Shown: piece by piece, positions 12,734 to 24,600 of the stretch | Layout of the letters: the number at the start of each line of letters is the position of its first letter | How positions within the stretch are numbered: position 1 is the stretch's first letter | Source of the DNA: Rhipicephalus microplus | Lineage: Eukaryota > Arthropoda > Arachnida > Ixodida > Ixodidae | Direction: 5' to 3' | Length of the DNA stretch: 64,000 nt | NCBI RefSeq assembly: GCF_043290135.1 | Contig: NW_027464589.1 | Location: 5,275,001 to 5,339,000 of the forward strand | Made by a program: the position numbers and the translations under genes | The notes under the pieces: generated by a model | Seen by the model: only the letters and a program-made list of their open reading frames with translations | Databases searched by the model: none | What the model was told of the DNA's origin: nothing

Positions 12734-13973
12734 TCACGACAAGAGAAGATGCTCAACATCTAGCAGCACTTTCACATCTGGTAAAGAACCTGCTTGTGGC
12801 AGGGATCGTAGGATTGCTTTAAGAGCCGCAAAGATTATTGGCAAAATTACTTGCTCGTTTCCAGCTGTCTCCGCCAAGATCGCATTTCTTGAGGATTTTT
12901 TTCCTCAGCTAGCTGCTGTGACCCTTCCCTTTGGTAGTCAGTGGCTCCTTGGCTGTGTCTGGCCCGGCAGAAAGTTCCGCTTCAGCAATTTCCTGGGCCT
13001 GGACTTCATTGCCAACGCGATGTTTTGGTGCTGAGCGCTTCAATACTTCCGATTAAGAGTCGTGGCGCCACTGTTTTGCATTTCTGTGTGCCGCAGGAAC
13101 ATCTTCGACTATATCCGCATTGGGTGCTGGGCCTCTTTGTATCCTATGGTACTCTTGTACAATTCTCTCTCTTTTGTCCGCTGATGCCGAACGGTTTCGA
13201 GAGCAGCCTGAAAACGACGCCGGATGTGGTCCAGCACAGTTGGCACACTGAAGTGCACGCTTCGAGGTGCATTCTTTATAATCATGTGCGCCCGCACATA
13301 CCTTGCATCTCTTGTTCCTCTGCACGCCTTAGCCTTATGCTCATATCTCTAGCAGTTGTAACACCTTACCACCGGCTCAATGTATTCCTCGACAGTTTGA
13401 ACCGTAGAGCCGAGAACAACTATTTTTGGCAATGGCATATCATGTCTAAACTCGAGTATACCATTACGTATGGGCTGCATTGTGGAACTTTTGTCTTCAT
13501 TTCTTGCCCATATCTTTTTTGTCGTGTGACTTAGATTACTCCAGCATCTTTAAGGTATTCCAGCAGGTCATAATCACTGTATTCGTGTGGAACATCTCTT
13601 ATCTTTGCTAGGGTGTTCATGTAAGACTGAGGTATCATCACATGTACGGGCAATCCAGCCAGACTCTTGATCAGCAGCAACTTGTTTGCAGAGTACAAAG
13701 ACTGTACTCCAACACAAAAATTTCCGTCTCTGTTGATTCTCGATGATGTCACTTTCTCATTGATAGCAGAGATTATCTCAGATGCCATGCGATTGAGATG
13801 CACCTTCCAGAAGGAGTCCTCGGCAGTGATATGTCTGAACATCACCGGTATCCCGGTAGCTCGGTTCTTGTGATGGGTGACCACCGTGTAAGCTCGCTCG
13901 TCTTTATTGGGTGCTTCTGTATCCATCTGTGTCATGTCATTAAGGGAGGACGTCGATGTGGTGTCGTCGTTGT
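12734..13973 (-). pseudogene. C1 ORF1: gag-like zinc-knuckle protein, decayed
   Basis: The N-terminal frame (about 13973-13531) reads a gag-like domain (DNDDTTSTSSLNDMTQMDTE ... SSRINRDGNFCVGVQSLYSA, then KLLLIKSLAGLPVHVMIPQS) and ends at a TAA where C2 reads serine. The middle part (13530-13330) is frameshifted. The frame 13325-13053 carries zinc knuckles (CKVCAGAHDYKEC, CANCAGPHPASFSGC). The C-terminal frame runs to TGA 12734-12736, 2 nt before the ORF2 ATG, an arrangement that suggests termination-reinitiation coupling in the ancestral element. The role (RNA binding in the retrotransposition particle) is family knowledge. Confidence 0.82.
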
Positions 13974-14032
13974 CGGATGTATATGTGGATTTATGTATAG
14001 ATGGACGCATAAAGCGAGTATGTGCCACAGGG
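13974..14032 (+). repeat. Satellite remnant S2 between C1 and E1
   Basis: About 59 bp of satellite (gatggacgcataaagcgag, then tatgtgccacaggg) separate the 5' end of C1 from the 3' end of E1. Two elements have therefore inserted within about one monomer of each other. The terminal cacaggg recurs at 16341-16347 beyond E1 and is its likely target duplication. Confidence 0.85.
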
Positions 14033-16340
14033 AAGAGGAGGAAGAAAGTTTAAGTGGAAAGACAGGTAGGTTAGCCAGTTCTTAGACCGGCTGGCTACCC
14101 TGTGCTGGGGAAAGGGGTGAGGGGAATGAAAGTTGTTAAAAAGAAATGTTGCGAAGAGAAAGAGAAACTACAAAAAATTGCGACAGAGGAGCGGCAACAT
14201 CAAAGAGTATAAGGCACTAAAGTTTGTCTCTGAGGCCAGTTGTCCGCAAAAAGCGCAGCAAAGCTCTCAAAGCCTTCTTAGCTGAGGATGGGCTCGGCCA
14301 ATGACCCAGAATCCTTCGTTCCGACAAAGGCCGATCGTCTAGTCTATCCAGAGCTGCAGTGAGTTCTTGTCTTTGCGCGTTGAAATGGGTGCACTCACAC
14401 AGAAGATGCGCGATGGTTTCTTCGCAACTGCAGTAAGTGCATGTAGGAGAGCTGGCCATCCCAATGAGATAAAGGTATGCGTTCTTGAAGGCCACTCCAA
14501 GCCACAGGCGGCATAGAAGAGGCTCCTCAGCTCAAGATATCCTTGGGGGAAGACGGGGCTGCAGATCGGGATCCAAGTTATGCAGGCGCGCGTTTGTGAA
14601 GTCTGTTGAGTTCCACTGTACCAGTGTGAGGTCACGTGCAAGCGAACGAAGTCTTGTAGCTGCGTCGGTTCTTGAGAATGGGATGGCTGTGTACTGGGTA
14701 CCATCGTGTGCAGATCTAGCGGCCTCATCTGCGCGGTCATTGCCATATATACCGCAATGACCTGGTATCCACTGATACACTATGCTGTGCTGTTTTTCAA
14801 TTGCTTGGTGATGAAGAAGCCTTATTTCAGCCACTAACTGTTCAATAGGTTCATGGCGAAAAGGTGACATAAGGCATTGAAGAGATGCCTTCGAGTCCGA
14901 GAAGATAGACCAAATTCCCGAAGGTTCTTTCACTATAAACTCGAGAGCTGCACGTATGGCCACAAGTTCTGCAGCTGTCGACGACGTCAAATGCGATGTC
15001 ATGAATTTAATTGTGATGTGCCTCGCGGGAATAACCACTGCCCCTGCAGAGCTTACTGCAGACACCGAGCCATCCGTGTAAATGTGAAGGCGTTCGTTGT
15101 GCTTCTGTTGCAGGAAAAGTAATATGGCCTCCTTCAGGGGTAGATGCGACGACTTTTTCTTATTGTGGATGCCAGGAATTGTAAGAAGGGCTTTGAGTGG
15201 GTGTAGGCACCATAATGGTATCGGCGGCTGTGCTGCATGCGTGAAGTGCAATGGAAGCACGGCGCGATGCTGAGCTACAGTTGCGCTGAACACTGAGGGG
15301 GGCCTGGAAGTTGGAAGTGAGGCGATGTGATGAGATGGAAGCCGAGGGAAATTTATTATGTGCATTCTCAAAGCGTCTACGCGGATGTATGCGTTGACTG
15401 GATATTCACGCGCAATGATGACTTCGCTGCTGTAGACGCGCATTTCGGGAGACCAAGGCATATTCTCAGGGCTTGGGCTTGGATCGAATGGAGGACGCGG
15501 AAGTTTGTTCTCCGGATCCCGCAAAGCACGGGTAAGCTGTATCGCATATAACCGAGGAACAGAACAGTGTAGAGTTGGAGCATTGCTCGTACTGATGCAC
15601 CCCACGTTTTTCCAGCAAGAAACCTCAGTACGTGGGTGATCATGGTGAGTTTAGTTTTCATGTGGGCGATGTGAGCGCTCCAGGAGAGGTCGCGATCAAC
15701 TATGACTCCAAGGAATAGGTGGGTCTTCACGTAGTTGATCGTGTGTCCGTTGATTTTAATAACATATGGGCTCATAGCCTTATGCGTGAATGCTATAAGC
15801 GAGCATTTCTCTGATGACAGCTCTAGTCCCCGTTCTTCCAGGTACTTTGTCGCTATTGTAGCCGCTCTCTGAAATCGGGCACGCAAATGAAGGCGTGTTA
15901 CGCCTGACGCCCAGATGCAGATGTCATCTGCATAATTTGATAGAGGGACAGCTTTTGGAAGTGCGTCAACCAGGCCGAGAAGCGCTAGATTGAAAAGTGT
16001 GGGGCTAAGAACACCACCTTGAGGCACACCACGACGGTTGCAATGGTGCGTTTTTGTGCCATTCTCCATCTGTACAAAGAAAGTTCTGCCTTTCAGATAG
16101 CTGTGGATCCATTGGTAAACCCGACCCCCTAATCCAACATTTTCCACGACATCCAGAATGGCTTCATGTGATGCGTTATCGTATGCACCTTTCACATCCA
16201 AGAACAACGCCACAGATAAACGTTTCAGTCTTTTTGATGCTGAACAGATGAGACAAGGCCTATAACGTTATCAAGTGCGGACCGCCCACGCCGAAAGCCC
16301 ATCATAGCATGAGCGTGGTGCTCGAAGTACCACTCTAGGT
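14033..16340 (-). mobile_element. Element E1: 5'-truncated RNase-H-bearing non-LTR retrotransposon
   Basis: The element runs minus-strand from inside the RT domain (about 16337) to its 3' UTR (14216 to 14033). Sequence 14033-14216 matches 32967-33926 of E2 apart from an insertion in E2. The 5' junction is abrupt (ctctagg then satellite). The 7-bp cacaggg is present at both ends (14026-14032 and 16341-16347). Truncation at the 5' side with an intact 3' end fits target-primed reverse transcription. Confidence 0.9.
14217..16337 (-). pseudogene. E1 ORF2 fragment: RT C-terminal half, RNase H, CCHC
   Basis: The RT part is open at 16213-15377: FLDVKGAYDN, GVPQGGVLSPTLF, and YADDICIWASG with the catalytic YADD intact. 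A frameshift near 15400-15600 leads to RNase H at 15605-14532. That domain has IYTDGSVSAVSSAG (Asp), TAAELVAIRAALE (Glu), FSDSKASLQ (Asp) and WIPGHCGIYGNDRADEAAR (Asp), so all four metal-binding acidic residues are visible. A second shift precedes the C-terminal module 14495-14217 with CTYCSCEETIAHLLCEC. The N-terminal EEP domain is absent because of 5' truncation. Compare E2 (33927-37531), which retains it. Confidence 0.92.
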
Positions 16341-19300
16341 CACAGGGTATGCAAATTGCGAGATGGTGGTACTTGGAGTGTTCATTGGATGGACGCACGA
16401 ACGGATGAACCAACAGACTAGCAGACAGACGTACGGATAGATGGACGCGTAAAGCGGGTAAGTGCCACACGGTATGCGGGATGGCGGTACTTGGAGTGTT
16501 CACCAGCTGTACGCACGGACGTATGCATGGATGGATGGACAGAGTACATGGATGGACGGATAGACGGGTGCGTAATGCAGGTATGTGCCACAGGGTATGC
16601 GAGATTCGAGATGGCGGTGCTTGGAGTTATCACTAGATAGGCGCACAGACGAAAGCATGGACGGATGGCCAGACAGACTAGAAGACGGGTGCATGGATAG
16701 ACAGACGGGTAAAGCGAGTATGTGCCACAGTGTATGCGAGATGTGAGATGGGGGTACTTACAGTGTTCACTAGATGGATGCACGAACGCTTATATGGACA
16801 GACAGACTAGCAAACGCATGGACGGATAGACGGACGCGTAAAGCGGCTATTTGTCACAGGGTGTGTGAGATGCGAGGTAGTGGTACTTGATGGGTTCACT
16901 AGATGAACGCACGGACGAATGCATCGACGGACGCACAGACAGTCTAGCAGACGAACGGACGGATAGTCAGATGCGTAAAGCGGGTAAGTGCCTAAGGGTG
17001 ATGTGAGATGCGAGATGGCAGTACTTGGAAAGTAGACTAGATGAATGCATTGACGGATGCATTGACGGCCAGACAGGCAGGCTAGCAGACGGACGGACGG
17101 ATAGATGGACGCGTAAAGAAGGTATGATCCATAGTGTATGCGAGATGCAAAATGGTGGCACTTTGAGGGTTCACTAGTTGGATGAACGGCCGGACAAATG
17201 GACGGCTAAACAGACAGACTAGCAGATGGATGGACAGCCAGACGGACACGTAAAGCAGGTATGTGCCACAGTGATTGTGACTTGCGAGATGGCGGTACTT
17301 GAAGGGTTCACTAGATGGATGCACGGACGGACGCATGGACAGACGTACAGGCATATCAGACGGACGTACGGATAGACGGACGCATAATGCGAGTACGTGC
17401 CACAGGGGATGCGAATTGCGAGATTGTGGTACTTGGAGTTTTCACTATATGGACGCACTGACGGATAGACAGACAGACTAGCAGATGAATGGACGGATAA
17501 ATGGACGCGTATAGTGTGTATGTGCCACAGGGTATGTGAGATGGCGGTACTTGGAGGGTTCACTAGATGGATGCACGGACAGACGCATGGACGGACGGAA
17601 AGACAGACTAGAATACGGACGGACGAATAGACGAACGCGTAAAGCGTATATGTGCTACAGAGTATGCGAGATGCGAGGCGGTGGTACTCTAAGGGTTCGC
17701 TAGATGGATGGACATCGTACACGGATGGACGGAAAGACGGGTGCGTATAGCGGGTATGTGCCGCAAGTTATGTGAGAAGTTGGTACTTCGAGTGTTCATC
17801 TGATGGACGCACGGATGGACGCCAGACAGACTGGTAAAAGAACGGACGGATAGACGGACGCATAAAGTGGGTATTTGCCACAGAGTATGTGAGATGCGAG
17901 ATGGTGGTACTCTGAGGGTTCGCTAGATGTACCGACATAGTTACCGGATGGACGGATAGACGGACGCGTATAGTGGCTATGTGCCACAAGGTTTTTGAAG
18001 AGGTGGTACTTGAAGTGTTCACTAGATGGCCACACGGATTAACGCACTGACAGGCTGGCAGACGGCTGAACAGACAGACAGACGCGTAAGCGTGTAGGTG
18101 CCACAGGGTATGCGAGATGGCGGTATTTGGAGTGTACTCTAGATGGACGCATGGACGGATGCATGGTCGCGGACAGACAGACTAGCAAACGGATGGACGG
18201 ATAGAAGGATGCGTAATGCGGGGATGTGCCACAGCGTATGCGAGATGCGAGATGGTAATGCTAGGAGTGTTCCCTAGATGGACGCACGGACAAATGGACA
18301 GTTAGACTAGAAGACAGATGGACAGATAGACGGACGCCTGAAGCGTGTATGTGCCAAATGGTATACGAGATGTTGGTACTTGGAGACTACACTAGATAGA
18401 AACTCGTACGGATGCATGGACGGATGGACAGAAAGACAAGCAAACTGACGGACAAATAGACGGACGCGTAAAGCGGGTATATGGCACACGGTATGGGAGA
18501 TGGTGGTACTTAGAGTGTCCACTAGTTGGACGCACAATTGGACGCATAGATGGACAGGCAATCAGAGTAGCAGATGAACGGACAGATAGATGGACGCGTA
18601 AAGCGCGCGCATGTGCCCCAGAGTATTCGAGATGCGAGATGGCTGTACTTGCAGTGTTCACTAGCTGGACGCACGGACGGGCGCAAGGACGGACGGACAG
18701 AAAGAATAGCAGACAGAAGGAAGTGCAAAGCGGGTATGTGCCACAGCGTATACGAGATGCGAGATGGTGGTACTTGCTCTGTTCACTAGATACACACACG
18801 GATGGACGGGTGGGCGCGCTGACAGAGAGATTAGCAGATGAACGGAGGGATATACGGACTCGTAAAGCGGGTATGTGCCACAGGTTATGTCATATGGCAG
18901 TACTCGGAGTGTTCAGTAGATGGACGCATGGACGGACACTTGGACGGACAGACAGACAGACCAGCAGACGGATTGACGAATGGATGGACGCGTAAAGCGG
19001 GTATGTGAAACGGGGTATGCGAGAGGCGTGTTCACTAGATGCACCCACAGACGTACGCATGGGCGAACAGACAGACAGACTAGCAGATGGAGAGACGGAT
19101 AGCCGGATGCGTAAAGTGGGTATGTGCCACAGGGTATCTGAGATGCGAGATGGCGGTACATGGAAAGTACACTAACTAGATGGATGCACGGACGGATGCA
19201 TTGACGGCCAGACAGACAGACTAGCAGACGGAAGGACGGATAGATGGACGCGTAAAGCAGGTATGATCCTTAGAGTATGCGAGATGCGAAATGGCGGTAC

Positions 19301-20850
19301 TTGGAGGAATCACTACATGAATGCACAGACGGACAAATGGACGAACGGACAGACAGAATAGCAGACGGACGGACGGATAGACGGACGCGTAAAGCGGGTA
19401 TGTGCCACAGGTTATGCGAGATGGCAGTACTTGAAGGGCTCATAAGCTGGACGCACGGACGCGCGCATGGATGGACGTACAGGCATATCAGACGGACGTA
19501 CGGATAGACGGACGCATAAAACGAGTATGTGCCGCAGGGGTGCGAATTGCGATATGGTGGTACTTGGAGTGTTCACTAGATAGACGCATGGACGGATGGA
19601 CAGACAGACGAGCAGACGGACGGACGGATAGACGAACGCGTAAAGCGGATATGTGCCACAGGGTATACGAGATGGCAGCACTTGGAGTGTTCAATAGATA
19701 GACGCACGGGCGGACGCATGAATGGGCAGGCAAGCAGAGTATCAGATAAGCGGACACATAGATGGACGCGTAAATCGCTATGTGCCACAGAATATGCGAG
19801 ATGCGAGATGGCTGTACTTGCAGTGTTGACTAGCTGGACGCATGATCGGACGCATAGACGCATGGACAGACAGAATAGCAGACGGACGGACGCGTAAATC
19901 GGGAATGTGCCACAGCGTATACGAGATGCGAGATGGTGGTACTTGGTGTGTTCACTAGATTCACGCACGGACGGACGGGTGGGCGCGCTGACAGACAGAT
20001 TAGCAGATGGACGGAGGGATAGATAGACTCGTAAAGCGGGTATGTGCCACAGGTTATGCGAGAAGGCACTAGATGGTGTTCACTAGATGGACGCATGGTG
20101 TTCACTAGATGGTGTTCACTAGAGGGTGTTCACTAGATGGACGCATGCACGGACGCTTGGGCGGACAGACTGACTAGCAGACGGATTGACGGATAGATGG
20201 ACGCGTAAAGCGGGTATGTGCAACGGGGTATGCGAGAGGCGAGACGGTGGTAGTTGGTGTGTTCACTAGATGCACCCACGGAAGGACCCATGGGTGGACA
20301 GACAGACAGACTAGCATATGTTGGACGGATAGACGGATGCGTAAAGCGGGTATAGGCCACAGGGTGCGCGAGATGCGAGATAGCGGTACTTGCAGTATTT
20401 ACTAGCGTGACGCACGGGCGTATACATGGTCGTTTCGACTGAAATAGTACACGTATGGACGGATAGATGGGCGCGTTAAGCGGGTATATGACACGGGGTA
20501 TGCGAGGTGGCGGTACGTGGAGTGTTCACTAGATGGACGTACGGACGGACGCATGGATGGACGGACAGACAGAATATCAGACGGACGGACGCGTAAAGCG
20601 GGTATGTGCCACAGCGTATAGGAGATGCGAGATGGTGGTACTTGGTGTGTTCACTAGATGGACGCACGGACGGACGCGTGGGCGGACGGACAGACAGACT
20701 AGCAGATGGATGGACGGATAGACGGACGCGTAAAGTGGGTATGTGCCACAGGGTATGTGAGATGGCGGTAGTTATGGTTTGTGAAATGGCGGTAGTATAT
20801 CCGTCCGTCCGACGAACGGACGGACGGATAGACGGACGCGTAAAGCGGGT
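16341..20850 (+). repeat. Satellite array block S3
   Basis: About 36 monomers of the window-wide satellite in the same orientation. The diagnostic variant tatgatcc occurs at 17123 and 19262, and cgtacaggcatatcag at 17344 and 19476. Both pairs are offset by about 2.13-2.14 kb, which indicates a higher-order unit of roughly 17 monomers. A second variant, gggtgggcgcgctgacag, recurs at about 18.8 and 19.98 kb. Short internal duplications of ggtgttcactaga occur at about 20076-20140. I see no gene here. Confidence 0.94.
20798..20830. repeat. Perfect 14-bp inverted repeat (hairpin) inside satellite
   Basis: tatccgtccgtccg (20798-20811) is followed by acgaa and then its exact reverse complement (20817-20830). 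It is the only place I noticed where the tetranucleotide half of the satellite is locally inverted. It sits next to an irregular partial duplication (gatggcggtagttatgg / gaaatggcggtagtat), about 20 bp upstream of the C-family insertion at 20851. A fold-back repair event is a possible origin (inference). Confidence 0.85.
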
Positions 20851-21245
20851 ACTTGCACCATGGCCTGTGATGCATCTCCAAAAAAAGGCAATAATCTTCC
20901 TGACAGGCTTTTTAGTGGAAACCGGACTGGACAAGTGCCTATGACAGACAGCCAGAGATGGGTATATATAAAATGTGGTCATGTATGTACTGGCAGTAGA
21001 ATAGTAAGGTGTGCGTGTAAATAGTTTATGACTGTGTGAACTGCGCAAAGAAAACTGTGTATTGGCATGATATTTGAACTTGTTTCAGTGTGCTATTATG
21101 ACTTTTTTTTCTATATCGTTAATTTTTGGGTACCGTTCTGTAATATTATTTTATTTTTCGTTGCAGAACTTCGTGATATGGAGTTGCCGAGGCAATAGGC
21201 ACCTGAACCTCTCCACAGCAAAACAGTTAAAACAGAACAGAACAG
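20851..21245 (+). mobile_element. 5'-truncated C-family retrotransposon fragment (3' end only)
   Basis: This plus-strand copy carries the last codons of C ORF2 (PVMHLQKKAIIFLTGFL, then VETGLDKCL and a stop near 20944), the 3' UTR and a tail of aacag units ending at about 21245. It lies in the opposite orientation to C1 and C2. It preserves a C-terminus, VETGLDKCL, that C1 has lost to an early stop. The left junction falls in the satellite core gcgggta. I see no convincing target duplication. Confidence 0.88.
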
Positions 21246-21436
21246 CGTATGTGCCACAGGGAATGCGAGATGCGAAATGGCGATACTTAGAGTGTTCACT
21301 AGTGTTCACTAGATAGAAGCATGGACGGACGCATGGGCGGACAGACAGACAGACTAGCAGACGGATTGACGTATAGATGGACGCGTAAAGCGGGTATGTG
21401 CCACAGGGTATGCGAGAGGCGAAATGGTGATACTCG
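21246..21436 (+). repeat. Satellite block S4
   Basis: About 1.5 monomers of the common satellite lie between the C-family fragment and F1. It contains a short duplication of agtgttcacta at 21290-21310. No other content. Confidence 0.9.
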
Positions 21437-21649
21437 GAAGGAAAAGGAAGAAAAATAGGGGGAAAAGAACGGCAGGGAGGTTAACCAGCCTATAGGCAGC
21501 CCGTTTGCTACCCTGCGCATTGGAGAGGGATGGGGGAGTTTAAAGATTGTGAGCAGAGAGGGAAGAGAGGAACACAGCACATTGGGCAGCACACGCGCGC
21601 ACACTCAGTCATAGTCCAGTCTTGTCTTTCGCGGTGTATGACATTGCTA

Positions 21650-24600
21650 TTACAGTCGCTTGTTTAAGTCCGTGTCGCGTAGGAATTTCAACAGAGCTTT
21701 CGTCGCCTTCTGTTGCATTGTCTTTTCTCGGGCACTTGACAGAATAGTGTCCACAGACATTTGGCTGTTGTCGATGCGCGCACAAGCGGACGCCAGTGAC
21801 TGTCTCTGGATTTTATACAACGGACAGTCTCTTCGCAATGTAGCGTCTCTTCGCAATGACAGGCATCGCAGAGAGCGTTGTCAGCCATTCCTATGACAAA
21901 GGAATAAAATTTTGTAAATGCCACTCGTAGCCATAAGCAATGAAGAAGGGTGGCTCCTCTTCGGTCGAGTCCAGTGGGCAAGCGGAGAGCCATCAAAGAG
22001 GACAGGTGGTGTTGACGATTCGTATCGATGCTTGGTGGGCACCATAGTGAAAACGTGATTTCACGCGCAAGTCGTCGAAGGTTACTGGCAGCATCGGTCC
22101 GCGAAAGTGGTATGGCTTCTTCTCGTGTTCCTTCAAAGGCTGCCCGCGCGGCAGTATCGGCATGTTCGTTCCCTATGATGCCGCAGTTACTTGGCAGCCA
22201 TTGAAGCGTCACATGATGTCCTTTCTCGTGTGAAGTGTGGTGAAGGCATCGAATTTCGAAAACAAGCTGTTCGTATGACCGCGACGCAGTGCCGAGAGCA
22301 CAGATTGTAGGGCAGCACTTGAGTCGCTGAAAATCGACCACTGTAGCGGTGGTTCCCAATTGACCACAAAAAGTGCAGCGCGCAAAGCAGCTAGTTCCGC
22401 TGCTGTAGATGTCGTGGGGTGGTCAGTCTTAAGGCTGTTGGTAACACCTCTTGCTGGGACAACTGCTGCCCCTGGCGAACACTGGCGGTTCGTGGAACCA
22501 TCGCTGTATACGTGTATGCTGTCCGAATATTTCTCGTGCAAAAGAAGAAGAGGCAGCTGTTTCAGCACGGGTGACGAAAGCTCAGATTTCCTCCGGAATC
22601 CTGGTACACTAAGATGCACTGTTGGTCGAATAAGACACCAAGGTGATATGGATGGTTTAAATGTAGGAGTGAAGCCCGAGGGAAGTTTATCGTTGTATTT
22701 CACAATCATTTTGGAGAACGATGCTTGGCGCCTCTCTGAATTCAACAGTGCAAGGCGATGACAGGGAGCACGTGCGAAGTGTCTGATGTGCGTTCTCAGG
22801 ACTTCTACAACAATGTGAGTTTGTATCGGACAGTCACCAGCAATTGCAATTGTGGGTTCCGTTGACGTACATCTGGGCAGACCGAGGCACACTCTCAGCG
22901 CTTGGGCTTGTACTGCCTGTAGAACACGAACATTGGTCTTGCAGGTATTGCTAAGCACGGGCAAGCTATATCTGAAGAAACCGAGAAACAGGGCTCTGTA
23001 GAGCTCCATCAATGCATCTACTGACATTCCCCACGTCTTTCCTGCAAGGAACTTGAACAGTTGGGAAATAGCGGTCAGGCGCTTCTTCATATAGGCCACA
23101 TGCGGACTACAACACAGGTCCCTATCAATAATGATGCCCAGAAACTGGTGGGTTTCGGCGTAAGAAATCGGTCGCCCGCAGATTGAGATGACATAAGGGG
23201 TCATTGCTTTGCGAGTGGAGGCCACCAGCACGCATTTTTCTGGTGATATGCTGAGACCTTGTTTTAACAAGTTGTTGGCAATCATAGTTGCTGCTTTTTG
23301 AAGCCGGGAACGTATCTGAGGACGCGTTACTGCCGAAGTCCAGACACAGATGTCGTCTGCGTATATTGAGATTTTAATGGTGCTTGGCAAGTATTCAGCG
23401 AGGCCAATTAGTGCAAGATTGAATAGCGTCGGGCTAAGAACTCCACCTTGAGGAACAACCCTTGAAGTATAGCGTCTCGTAGTTGGGCCATCTTCTGTTA
23501 ACACAAAGAATAATTTTGCAGCCGGGTAACTCGAAATCCACCGAAAGACTCGACCACCAAGGCCAACCACCGCAAGAGCACCCAAAATGGCTTCATGTAG
23601 TACATTATCATGAGCGCCTTTCACATCTAGGAACAAAGCTGCAGATAGTCGCTTACGGGATCTTTCGTGCTGAACGTACGAAACTAGATCAACGACATTG
23701 TCAATAGAAGAGTGGTCGCGTCGGAATCCAGCCATTGAATTTGGGTAACTCTTGTAGTATTCAAGATCCCACTCCAGGCAGCCTAGTATCATCCGTTCCA
23801 CGATCTTCCCTACGCAGCTGGCCAGTGCTATTCGGCGGTATGAGGTGAGTTCGAGTGGGGATTTGCCCTGCTTCAAGATGGGTAACAAGCGGCTTACTTT
23901 CCAGTCATCAGGAACATTGCCATCCTGCCACGTGATGTTGTAGAGGCTCAACAGTTCTCTCCTTGCACCTTCCCCAAGGTTGCACAAGGCTTGGTACGGA
24001 ATACCATCTGGGCCCGGAGAAGTTGAACGCATGCAGAGCGCTAGTGCCGCTTCGACCTCCTCCATTGTAAAAGGGAGGTCCATGTGGTAGTCACGGGAAC
24101 GGGGGACGTCACCTCTCACTGGAGAATCTGGACGAGTGGCTTGTTTGGTGATCTGTGGACAGAAATCTTCTGCGACATTGATGTCTTGCCTCCTTTGAAA
24201 TAGCGCGAGCGCTTTGAATGGAAAGTGCTGTTCCGTAGGCTGACGCAGACCATGCACCGTTTTCCAACAGTGTGAGAGTGGCTTGCGAGGGTCTAGTGAC
24301 TGGCGAAACGTAGTCCATCGTTCCGACGCTAATCTATCCATGCGACGCCGAATCTTTTTTTGCATCCTCCTGGCTGCCCTAAGATCGTGAATTGATTTTG
24401 TACGCCGATACCGACGCTCCGCCCGGCGTCGCAGCGCTCGGAGTCGCTCCAACTCTATATCGAAGTCGTTTCGTGTGGAAGATATCGTCACCGTGCGAGT
24501 GGCGTTTTGCATTGTGCTCTTAATTGTTTGCTCTAACCCAGATCGTAGGCCATCGCTGCAAGCATCTTCGATGTCAGATTTGAAGTTGGTTCATTGGACT

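Larger units (their letters stand above)
8721..13973 (-). mobile_element. Element C1: RNase-H-bearing non-LTR retrotransposon, 5'-truncated
   Basis: The minus-strand order is gag-like ORF1 (13973 to 12734), ORF2 (12731 to about 9068), 3' UTR and a pentanucleotide tail (gttct x5 on the plus strand at 8721-8745). The 5' end is placed at about 13973, where similarity to C2 (59528 region, ...gttgtc) stops and satellite begins. The short string cggat(gt) flanks both ends (8716-8722 and 13974-13980) and may be the target duplication. C2 extends about 390 bp further 5', so C1 is 5'-truncated, as is usual for target-primed reverse transcription. Many frameshifts make it inactive. Confidence 0.88.
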
